NCBI GenBank assembly: GCA_038108155.1
Contig: JAYNHP010000012.1
Span: 1-49,405, forward strand
Source of the DNA: MED-G20 sp038108155
Lineage (GTDB): Bacteria > Bacteroidota > Bacteroidia > Flavobacteriales_D > Parvicellaceae
Direction: 5' to 3'
DNA: 49,405 nt
Within the stretch, counting starts at the first letter, position 1; each line of letters opens with the position of its first letter. The translations under genes were made by a program, and so were the position numbers. Positions 8,535 through 15,316 of the stretch are shown piece after piece. Below the pieces are notes generated by a model. The model did no database searches. It worked only from the letters and a program-made list of their open reading frames with translations, and was not told the origin of the DNA.

Positions 8535-9268
8535 TAGAAAAAACTAGTTCTATTTTTCCTCCAATATAAGACAATAATAATTCCAACTAACGCTCCGCCT
8601 AAATGCGCAAAGTGAGCTACATTATCACTTGGATTGTTTGATATGCCTAGATAAAGCTCTAAAGCAGCATATCCAATTACAAAATATTTTGCTTTTATCG
8701 GAATTGGTGGAAAAAGTAGCATTAATTCTGTGTTTGGAAATAAATATCCAAAAGCAGCTAAAAGTCCGAATACAGCTCCGGAAGCACCCAGCATAGGGGA
8801 ATTATGAAGAATATTTAACTGAGCCAATACAGGATCTTTAAAATTCATACCCTTTTGAAAGGCTTCATAAGCACTTTCTCTAAAAAGCTCTAAGTCTTCT
8901 GGAGATAAAGCAATTTCAATATTATGAATTCTAAAATAAGTAACACTTAGATGAAGTATGGCGGCACCTAATGCGCAACTTATGTAATAAATTAAAAACT
9001 TTTGAGGTCCCCATATTTTTTCTAGTTGGGTGCCAAAAATAACTAGGGCAAACATATTAAAGAAAATATGACCTATAGAATATGGACTGTGCATGAAAAA
9101 ATGAGTTGCTAATTGCCATGGTCTAAATTGTTCAGATGTAATTGGGTATAGCTCTAAGTTTTGAGTGAAAGATGGAATAGACCATTGAGCAATGTAAAAA
9201 ACTATATTAATTAGTAAAAGGTTCTTTACAACAGGACTTATATTTTTAATTAAATTATTGAACATCAA
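8534..9268 (-). CDS. rhomboid-family intramembrane serine protease
   Basis: A second rhomboid directly upstream of the first. It has the canonical dyad: S163 in LGASGAVFG and H219 in AHFAHLGG, plus HIFFNM near 67-72. About six membrane helices are visible, and an extra loop of some 40 residues precedes the catalytic serine (about 115-155). At 244 residues it lacks the tail found on its neighbour. The start overlaps the mutL stop by 4 bases (ATGA-type), so mutL, this gene and the next rhomboid are probably one transcript. Substrates are unknown. Confidence 0.94.
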   Translation of the reverse strand: MMFNNLIKNISPVVKNLLLINIVFYIAQWSIPSFTQNLELYPITSEQFRPWQLATHFFMHSPYSIGHIFFNMFALVIFGTQLEKIWGPQKFLIYYISCALGAAILHLSVTYFRIHNIEIALSPEDLELFRESAYEAFQKGMNFKDPVLAQLNILHNSPMLGASGAVFGLLAAFGYLFPNTELMLLFPPIPIKAKYFVIGYAALELYLGISNNPSDNVAHFAHLGGALVGIIIVLYWRKNRTSFF

Positions 9269-11049
9269 CTAAATTTCTTGATAATTTCTTCTTGATTAAT
9301 TTCTTTAACTATAGGCAGTCCTTTGCTATTTTGCAAGGGAGATTCGCATGAAAAAAGACAATCTGTTAAATGCGCCATTTCTAAACTATTCATTGCGATA
9401 AGTCTACTGTGTGCATAATTTTTGGATAGATTCCAAGCAATTTTATCATGGGGATTTTCAAACTTACCATTGCTATTTTTAATATTTTCCAAACAATCTT
9501 CAATAAACTTTTTACCGTTTATATTACCGGATTTGTTAGGAAAACTATTTATGACAATACAGTTTTTGCCAAATTGATCTATTTCAACTCCTAATCTCTC
9601 TAATTCTTCTTTAATTTCCATACACAATACAAAATCACTAGGATTTAATTCCACTTCTATTGGAAGAAGTAACTTTTGAGATAATACCTCGCCATTGTCA
9701 TACATTTGTTTAAGTTCTTCAAATTTTATTTGTTGATGAGCTCTAAAAATATCAATAATTAATAAACCATTTTTTTTAGCTGCCACAATGTAGCGCTTGT
9801 TAAATTGTAAAAATAGGTTAGAACTTGGTAGTTCATTATTTTGTTCTTTAAAATTTTCAGGAATTTCAAATTCTTTTTGAAAATTATCTTTGAGTAAATC
9901 TATATTCCCACTTATTTGAGACTTATTTTCTTTATTAAATGGGTTGTAATTAGTATTTACATTAATTGAAGGTATTTTAATAGATTCTCCAGGTTTTAAT
10001 GGCGGAATATCAAAAGAAGTTTCTGGATTAAAATCTATTGAAGGAGCAATGTTATTTCTACTTAAAGAACTTCTTACACTTGACTTAACTAATTCGTAAA
10101 CTGCTCTTTCGTCTTCAAATTTTATTTCGGTTTTACTGGGATGGATATTTACATCAATAGTGTCTAACGGAACTGTGAGATAAATAAAGTAAGATGGAAA
10201 AGAATCACTACCAATTAAATCTTTAAATACAACCTTAACCGCATGATTAATAGAATTATTTCTTATAAATCTATTGTTTATAAACAAAAATTGTTCGCCT
10301 CTTGTTCTTTTTGAAAACTCTGGTTTTAGAACAAATCCACTTATTTTGGTAATACTAGTTTCTTCATTTACAGGTACTAACCTTTCATTGTATTTTTTTC
10401 CAAAAATAGAAACTATTCTTTGTCTTGTATTGGTAATTGGCAAATCAAAAATAACATTGTTATTGTGGTGCATAGTGAAGTGAACCTCAGGGTGGGTAAG
10501 AGCTACCCTGTGAAATTCATCAATAATATGTTTGGTTTCCACTCCTTTTGATTTTAAAAAATTTCTTCTTGCAGGAACATTGTAAAATAAATTCTTCATA
10601 GAGATGCTTGTTCCATTTGAAAATGCACATGGTTCGGATGAAATTATTTGGGAACCTTCAATTTTAACTTGGTGTCCAATATCACTTTCTAATTTTTTGG
10701 TTTTAAGCTCTACTTGGGAAACAGCTGCAATACTTGATAAAGCTTCTCCTCTAAAGCCTTTGGAAGAAATAGAAAATAAATCTTCGGTATTTTTTATTTT
10801 AGAAGTAGCATGCTTTTTAAAGCAAATTTCAGCATCTTCTTTGGACATACCCATTCCATTGTCAATTACTTGAACTAAACTAGCCCCAGCGTCTTTAACA
10901 ATTAATTGAATTTTTGTACTCTGAGCATCAATTGCGTTCTCTAGAAGTTCTTTAACTGCAGAAGCAGGTCTTTGAATTACCTCTCCTGCGGCAATTTGGT
11001 TAGCAACATGTTCTGAAAGTAGCTCTATCATTTTATTTGGAGGAAGCAT
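9265..11049 (-). CDS. mutL: DNA mismatch repair protein MutL
   Basis: Couples mismatch recognition by MutS to strand incision. The N-terminal GHKL ATPase is intact: ANQIAAGEV, KELLENAIDA (ATPase Glu), DNGMGM, ATSKI and FRGEALSSI. The transducer domain has IHPSKTEIKF. In the C-terminal dimerisation/endonuclease domain the position of the DQHAx2Ex4E metal-binding motif (about residue 433) reads DIFRAHQQIKFEE, so the His and the following Glu are replaced. Nuclease activity may therefore be reduced or absent. The end CESPLQNSKGLP resembles the usual Bacteroidota C-terminal motif. Start at 11049 overlaps the upstream small gene by 17 bases; ATG at 11031 (MIELLSEH) is an alternative that removes the overlap. 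Total 594 residues, normal length. Confidence 0.95.
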   Translation of the reverse strand: MLPPNKMIELLSEHVANQIAAGEVIQRPASAVKELLENAIDAQSTKIQLIVKDAGASLVQVIDNGMGMSKEDAEICFKKHATSKIKNTEDLFSISSKGFRGEALSSIAAVSQVELKTKKLESDIGHQVKIEGSQIISSEPCAFSNGTSISMKNLFYNVPARRNFLKSKGVETKHIIDEFHRVALTHPEVHFTMHHNNNVIFDLPITNTRQRIVSIFGKKYNERLVPVNEETSITKISGFVLKPEFSKRTRGEQFLFINNRFIRNNSINHAVKVVFKDLIGSDSFPSYFIYLTVPLDTIDVNIHPSKTEIKFEDERAVYELVKSSVRSSLSRNNIAPSIDFNPETSFDIPPLKPGESIKIPSINVNTNYNPFNKENKSQISGNIDLLKDNFQKEFEIPENFKEQNNELPSSNLFLQFNKRYIVAAKKNGLLIIDIFRAHQQIKFEELKQMYDNGEVLSQKLLLPIEVELNPSDFVLCMEIKEELERLGVEIDQFGKNCIVINSFPNKSGNINGKKFIEDCLENIKNSNGKFENPHDKIAWNLSKNYAHSRLIAMNSLEMAHLTDCLFSCESPLQNSKGLPIVKEINQEEIIKKFS

Positions 11050-11344
11050 TGGTTAGAATTTCCAAAACATCTTCTATTTGCCCATATATAAATACAAAAC
11101 CAGATATTAAAATGGTAAAAATTATAATGAGCCTAATGGTTTCCCAATTTTGATTCCATTTCTTATACTCATTTTTATTAGCAAATGATCTTTTTATTCT
11201 TTGAGAATAATTATCAGCTTCTTGCATTTTCTTCGTCTTTTCAACCCTCTCTTTCCTCTCGTCATAATACCTAGCAGGAAAGTCAAAAATTTTGTGCTGT
11301 GGTAGTTTGAAAAATCTTGACTTTAAAAATGGCTTTTGGCTCAT
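11033..11344 (-). CDS. small single-TM protein next to mutL
   Basis: A 103-residue protein with a basic cytosolic region containing FDFPARYYDERKE (about 20-33) and one C-terminal membrane helix (about 70-90). Proteins of this layout with a PRYYD-like motif lie beside mutL in many Flavobacteriia and have sometimes been labelled 'riboflavin synthase subunit beta', a name the sequence does not support. It lacks any catalytic motif. It overlaps mutL by 17 bases and follows trmN after about 26 bases, so it belongs to the same transcript. Function unknown. Confidence 0.75.
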   Translation of the reverse strand: MSQKPFLKSRFFKLPQHKIFDFPARYYDERKERVEKTKKMQEADNYSQRIKRSFANKNEYKKWNQNWETIRLIIIFTILISGFVFIYGQIEDVLEILTNASSK

Positions 11345-11370
11345 TTTGTAAATTTATATAAATAATACAA

Positions 11371-12096
11371 TTACTCGAAAATCGTGTAGAATTCTCTTGT
11401 TAATTTTTTATAATCGTCAGAATAATTGTGTCTGCCAGCCATTTCAATAACCAAAGATTCATTAATGGTTTGTTTATTTTTAATCTTAGAAAGTTCTAAT
11501 AAAATTCTATGTGGAACTTTATTAGGTTTGGGATATACATCACATTCTCTTACGGAACTTAAGCCATATTTTTTTGCAAATTGTATAGCTTCTTTTTTTT
11601 GATCAAATGGAAGAATTATGTTTAAAGATCCTTCTTTGGACAGATGCTGTTTACTAAACTTTAAAATATCTTCTAATTTTAAATTATTTTGATGCCTTGC
11701 TTTTGATCTTTCTGAATGGGATGGTTCTAGACTTTTCTTAAAATATGGAGGATTGCTAACAATCAAATCATAATTAGAATTTGGAATGAAATCTTTTAAA
11801 TCTTGATGAAATAATTTTATTCTGTTGCTCCAATTGCAGTTTTCAATATTAATTTTAGCATCTATTATAGCACTGGGCGAAAGCTCAATACTATCCAACT
11901 CTAAATTTAAATTTCTTTGGCACAACATTATTGAAATAATACCTGTCCCAGAACCAATATCTAGTGCTCTGAATTTTTTAGAAACATCTACCCATGCACC
12001 AATTAAAATTCCATCTGTACCAATTTTCATGGCTGCATTGTTTTGATGAATGGAAAATTTTTTGAAATTAAATGGTTTGTAAATACGTTTACTCAC
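11371..12096 (-). CDS. trmN6: tRNA1(Val) (adenine(37)-N6)-methyltransferase-like protein
   Basis: A class I SAM-dependent methyltransferase. Motif I is LDIGSGTGIISIML (about 46-59), and the amino-methyl catalytic motif NPPYF follows (near 117-121). The N-terminus FKKFSIHQNNAAMKIGTDGILIGAWV is characteristic of the YfiC/TrmN6 family, which methylates A37 of tRNA1(Val). Length 241 is typical. The start overlaps the rimM stop by 8 bases, placing it in the rpsP-rimM-trmN-mutL run of translation and repair genes. Confidence 0.88.
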   Translation of the reverse strand: MSKRIYKPFNFKKFSIHQNNAAMKIGTDGILIGAWVDVSKKFRALDIGSGTGIISIMLCQRNLNLELDSIELSPSAIIDAKINIENCNWSNRIKLFHQDLKDFIPNSNYDLIVSNPPYFKKSLEPSHSERSKARHQNNLKLEDILKFSKQHLSKEGSLNIILPFDQKKEAIQFAKKYGLSSVRECDVYPKPNKVPHRILLELSKIKNKQTINESLVIEMAGRHNYSDDYKKLTREFYTIFE

Positions 12097-12610
12097 CTGT
12101 GTATAGTTCTATTAAACCATCTGGAATATCCAGTTTTATTTGTTTTTTAGAGTGATCTAAAACCAAAATAGTTTTCTCATTATATGGAAGTAGTATTTCT
12201 GTTTTATTAATGTAAAGCTGAATGAGATTATTACTCTTTATTTTTATTACTGCGCTAACCTTGCCTAGATTCTCATCTTTTTGGCTAAATAAATCGTATC
12301 CAGCAATATTATTTTTGTCAAATTTTTCTTCCCCAAAATCAATGTCTTTAGGAATTACAAATACAGATTTATTTTTTAATTCTTCAGCTTTATTTTTATC
12401 TACATTTAGAAGAGTTAAAATCAATTTGTTTTTATTTAATGGTTGAATTTCTTGAATTTTAAAAGGTGTGATTAATCCAGAAACATTTAACCAAATTGTT
12501 ATATTTTTTGTAAGAATGGAAGGGTTTTCTTTTATAAAGGAAATAACCAATTTACCGCTGTATCCATGAAGCCTTGAAAAATGTCCTATTTCCTTTAAAT
12601 TATCTTGCAT
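12089..12610 (-). CDS. rimM: ribosome maturation factor RimM
   Basis: Assists late assembly of the 30S head by binding S19. The N-terminal RimM barrel is recognised by IGHFSRLHGYSGKLVISF, and the C-terminal PRC-like domain by AGYDLFSQKDENLGKVSAV and EILLPYNEKTILVLD. I start it at the ATG at 12610 (MQDNLKEIG), giving 173 residues. An upstream in-frame ATG at 12628 exists, but it lies within the loop and 3' arm of a strong terminator hairpin and would add only MNMAFF. The gene follows rpsP as in many bacteria, yet a terminator separates the two. Confidence 0.92.
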   Translation of the reverse strand: MQDNLKEIGHFSRLHGYSGKLVISFIKENPSILTKNITIWLNVSGLITPFKIQEIQPLNKNKLILTLLNVDKNKAEELKNKSVFVIPKDIDFGEEKFDKNNIAGYDLFSQKDENLGKVSAVIKIKSNNLIQLYINKTEILLPYNEKTILVLDHSKKQIKLDIPDGLIELYTGE

Positions 12611-12638
12611 AAAAAAAGCCATGTTCAAACATGGCTTA
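12611..12638 (-). terminator. intrinsic terminator between rpsP and rimM
   Basis: On the reverse strand the stem AAGCCATG / CATGGCTT (12617-12638, loop TTTGAA) is followed at once by seven T residues. The T-run abuts the rimM start codon at 12610. It is placed to end most rpsP transcripts and let a fraction continue into rimM, which would match the higher need for a ribosomal protein than for an assembly factor. Confidence 0.75.
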
Positions 12639-12667
12639 AAATTATAAAATCATTTAAGAAGTTTAAT

Positions 12668-12934
12668 TTATTCTTCTTTTTTTCCTTCTTCNNNNNNNNN
12701 NNNNNNNNNNNNNNNNNNNNNNNNNNNNNNNNNNNNNNNNNNNNNNNNNNNNNNNNNNNNNNNNNNNNNNNNNNNNNNNNNNNNNNNNNNNATTGCTGGA
12801 TTTTTGTTAGGATCGTAGGATCCAATTCTTTCGATATATCTTCCGTCTCTTTTAGCTCTAGAGTCAGCGATTACTATGTGGTAAAAAGGTTTTCCTTTTT
12901 TTCCGTGTCTTGCAAGTCTAATTTTAGTTGCCAT
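12668..12934 (-). CDS. rpsP: 30S ribosomal protein S16 (interrupted by assembly gap)
   Basis: The first 47 residues (MATKIRLARHGKKGKPFYHI through IGSYDPNKNPA) are unmistakably S16, and the C-terminal EEGKKEE before TAA fits the charged tail that Bacteroidota S16 proteins carry. The middle is 100 N, and real Bacteroidota S16 proteins are usually well over 100 residues, so the true missing length is unknown. The frame happens to be kept by the N-run, but this carries no weight. It is the first gene of a minus-strand run through rimM, trmN and mutL. Confidence 0.93.
   Translation of the reverse strand: MATKIRLARHGKKGKPFYHIVIADSRAKRDGRYIERIGSYDPNKNPAXXXXXXXXXXXXXXXXXXXXXXXXXXXXXXXXXXEEGKKEE
12692..12791. 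other. assembly gap, exactly 100 N
   Basis: A run of exactly 100 N within rpsP. The round number suggests a scaffolding placeholder rather than measured length. The missing part codes for the centre and repetitive Lys/Glu/Ala-rich tail of S16. Confidence 0.99.
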
Positions 12935-12976
12935 ATTAACTGTTTTTATAAGAGTCCTAAACTCAGTTTATTAATT

Positions 12977-12990
12977 CGGGTGCAAATATG
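12977..12990 (-). promoter_or_regulatory. candidate promoter -7 element for rpsP
   Basis: Reverse-strand CATATTTGCACCCG ends about 42 bases before the rpsP start. The core resembles the TAnnTTTG(C) element that precedes many Bacteroidota ribosomal genes, with C in the first position. No good -33 TTG lies at the right distance. Confidence 0.4.
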
Positions 12991-13102
12991 AATTTTTTTA
13001 TTGGATTTTAAAAATCTATTTATTTATATATTTTGACTTTTTTTATCAGCTCTAATGATTCATTTTAAAATTACATTGAGTTGACTCTTAATTAATATTT
13101 TG

Positions 13103-13120
13103 TTAACATTGGCTTAACAT
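13103..13120 (+). promoter_or_regulatory. direct repeat TTAACAT-n4-TTAACAT, Pho-box-like
   Basis: Two perfect 7-base copies of TTAACAT (13103-13109 and 13114-13120) lie 11 bp apart, the 7-n4-7 layout of PhoB boxes; the half-site also resembles the TTAACA half-site of Bacillus PhoP. They end 25 bases before the MORN-repeat gene start and just upstream of TATTTTTTG (13125-13133), a loose -7 element. Binding by the nearby PhoB-like regulator is inference. Confidence 0.4.
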
Positions 13121-13145
13121 AAGATATTTTTTGTATATTAGCATT

Positions 13146-13604
13146 ATGAAAAAAGTATTATTTATAATTTTCTCTTTAGTAGTAAGCAATTCTATAGCTC
13201 AAGATATTGTTGAGCTCAATGGTAAATTTATTTCAAATAATGGAATCCCTCTTGAGGGTAAATTTCAAAAGCTTAATGAATCAGGATCCTTAAATTTCAG
13301 TTATGAATTAATTGATGGTCAACAAAATGGAAAATTCATTTCTTATCATGAAAATGGCACAATAAAAGATAAAGGATATTACAATATGGGTGTTAAAGTT
13401 GGAAAATGGAAATCATTCTCAATTGGAGGATTATTAATTTCAGAAGTATCTTTTAACAACTTGGGTAAAAAAGATGGAATTTGGAAAGTGTGGAATGATA
13501 ATGGTGAATTGTCAGCTATAATTATTTATGATTCAGGAAATAGAATCGGTAATTGGAAATCTTTAGATAAGCAAAGCCAGATTGCTCAAACTGAAAACTA
13601 TTAA
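13146..13604 (+). CDS. secreted MORN/YwqK-repeat protein
   Basis: A 152-residue protein starting MKKVLFIIFSLVVSNSIAQ, a signal peptide cut after AQ. The mature part consists of short beta-hairpin repeats of the MORN/YwqK type, seen as NGKFISYHENGTIKDKGYY, KVGKWKSF, KDGIWKVWNDNGEL and RIGNWKS. Such proteins are abundant in Bacteroidota envelopes and are sometimes labelled 'toxin-antitoxin system YwqK family antitoxin', with no functional support here. I reject an upstream ATG at 13131 because the signal peptide begins at 13146. Its stop overlaps that of the convergent Na/Pi symporter by 4 bases. The TTAACAT pair upstream may tie it to phosphate control. Confidence 0.8.
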   Translation: MKKVLFIIFSLVVSNSIAQDIVELNGKFISNNGIPLEGKFQKLNESGSLNFSYELIDGQQNGKFISYHENGTIKDKGYYNMGVKVGKWKSFSIGGLLISEVSFNNLGKKDGIWKVWNDNGELSAIIIYDSGNRIGNWKSLDKQSQIAQTENY

Positions 13605-15292
13605 TCAATAGAATTTTTTACCTCAATGATGTGACTTGTCACATTTTCCATACCTGATAAAATATCAGAATAAATTACACCACTTTTTATACTATATTGG
13701 CTGTTTGAAATATTCATCAAATGATTTTTTTTCAATCCGTTATGAAATTTCTTAAAATTATTTTTTTCAGTTTTAATAATTTTTGATGACCTTTCATTTG
13801 TATTGTCAATGTAATTCTTTAAAAGGTTAAATAAATTCTCTACTTTATTAATCATTTCTATGATATTGTTTCTTTGATTAGGAACAAAATATATTTTATT
13901 TTCTGATTTTCTTTCTAATAATTTTGATAACGAATAATATATATCTCCTATGCTTTCTAAATCGTTAATAATACTTAAAATAGATTTGATTTCCTCATTA
14001 GTTTTCTGAGTAGATACTGTTTCATTTACTTTTGTTAGATATTCTGAAACTTCATCTTCGATTCTATCAGTAATCTCTTCGTATTGTCGTATTTTATTTA
14101 AAATTTTTGAAAATTTTCTTTTGTCTGTTTCTAAAATTAAGGCCTTTAAAAAAGAATTCATTTTAGATGTAATCCCAATAAATTTTAATAATTCAGACTT
14201 AACTTCAAGAATTGAAAACTCACTCGATAAAGTACTATTAGAAAAATATTTTAGTTGAAAAATTTCATCATCATCAGCTTTTGAAGATATTACTTTAACA
14301 ACGGCATTTTCGATATTTTTAATAAACCACACTAAAAATAATGTATTAAGAATATTAAACGTTAAATGAAATAATGCCAAAGACCATTGTATAGTGGAAC
14401 CTTCAATTGTTTCTTCTGATGAAGTATCAAATGGAAACCATTCAGAATTAGTTTTAACAATATATTCTATATTTTCTGTAAAAAAGTAGAAAAATACCAA
14501 CATCCATAAAACACCTATTAAATTAAATATCAAATGGGCTAGGGCCGCTCTTTTCGCATAAATATTACCAATAATTGCAGCAATATTTGCAGTAATTGTG
14601 GTTCCAATATTTTCACCAAGAACAATTGCAGCAGCAAATTCAAATGGCAATCCTTTAGTGCACATAACTAGCGTTAAAGCCATTGCAGCACTTGAAGATT
14701 GTACTAATATTGTTACAATAGTACCCACAAAAACAAAAATTATAACAGAGAAGATTCCATGATTAGTAAGTGGCTCAATAATGTTGTAAAAGCCACCTTG
14801 ATCAAAGGATGGTACAGAAGATTTTAATGCTTCTAAACCCATAAAAAGTAAAGCAAATCCAATAATAAAGTCACCTAAAGAACTAAGGTTATCTCTTTTG
14901 AAAAAAATTAAGGGAAGTCCTAATGCTATTAAGGGAAGAGAGTAGGTGGCAAGACTTAATTTACCAAAACCTAGTCCAAGAACTAAAAAAGCTGTGACAG
15001 TGGTTCCTATGTTAGCACCCATTATTACTCCAATTGCTTGACGAAGTGTTAATAGTCCAGCATTTACAAAACTTACAATCATAACAGTCGTTGCACTTGA
15101 AGATTGGATTACTGATGTTGTAAAAAATCCAGTTAAAATTCCTGCAAATTTGTTGTTGGTTATGGCTCCTAATACGTTTCTCATTTTGGCACCGGCGAGT
15201 TTTTGAATTCCTTCACTCATTATTTTCATGCCGTAGATGAAAAAACCTAAAGAGCCTACTAATGTTAGTATTTCAAAAAAACCAAAATTCAT
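13601..15292 (-). CDS. Na/Pi cotransporter family protein with PhoU-like tail
   Basis: A sodium-coupled phosphate symporter of the NptA/PNaS family in the inner membrane. Two inverted-repeat units each carry the signature QSSSA: the first near residues 63-67 (VIQSSSATTVM) and the second near 198 (LVQSSSAAMAL). GANIGTT and GENIGTT accompany them. Membrane helices cover about 1-330. The cytosolic C-terminus (about 350-563) is alpha-helical and PhoU-like, which is usual in bacterial members of 530-600 residues. It starts only 24 bases after the TonB receptor stop and is probably cotranscribed with it, which supports a phosphate role for the receptor. Confidence 0.93.
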   Translation of the reverse strand: MNFGFFEILTLVGSLGFFIYGMKIMSEGIQKLAGAKMRNVLGAITNNKFAGILTGFFTTSVIQSSSATTVMIVSFVNAGLLTLRQAIGVIMGANIGTTVTAFLVLGLGFGKLSLATYSLPLIALGLPLIFFKRDNLSSLGDFIIGFALLFMGLEALKSSVPSFDQGGFYNIIEPLTNHGIFSVIIFVFVGTIVTILVQSSSAAMALTLVMCTKGLPFEFAAAIVLGENIGTTITANIAAIIGNIYAKRAALAHLIFNLIGVLWMLVFFYFFTENIEYIVKTNSEWFPFDTSSEETIEGSTIQWSLALFHLTFNILNTLFLVWFIKNIENAVVKVISSKADDDEIFQLKYFSNSTLSSEFSILEVKSELLKFIGITSKMNSFLKALILETDKRKFSKILNKIRQYEEITDRIEDEVSEYLTKVNETVSTQKTNEEIKSILSIINDLESIGDIYYSLSKLLERKSENKIYFVPNQRNNIIEMINKVENLFNLLKNYIDNTNERSSKIIKTEKNNFKKFHNGLKKNHLMNISNSQYSIKSGVIYSDILSGMENVTSHIIEVKNSID

Positions 15293-15316
15293 TTACAAAT
15301 TTAATTTAAGAATAAA

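Noticed and set aside
12605..12991. ORFs running through the N-run on both strands
   Set aside because: They exist only because N is read as any codon. S16 homology supports the minus-strand frame alone.
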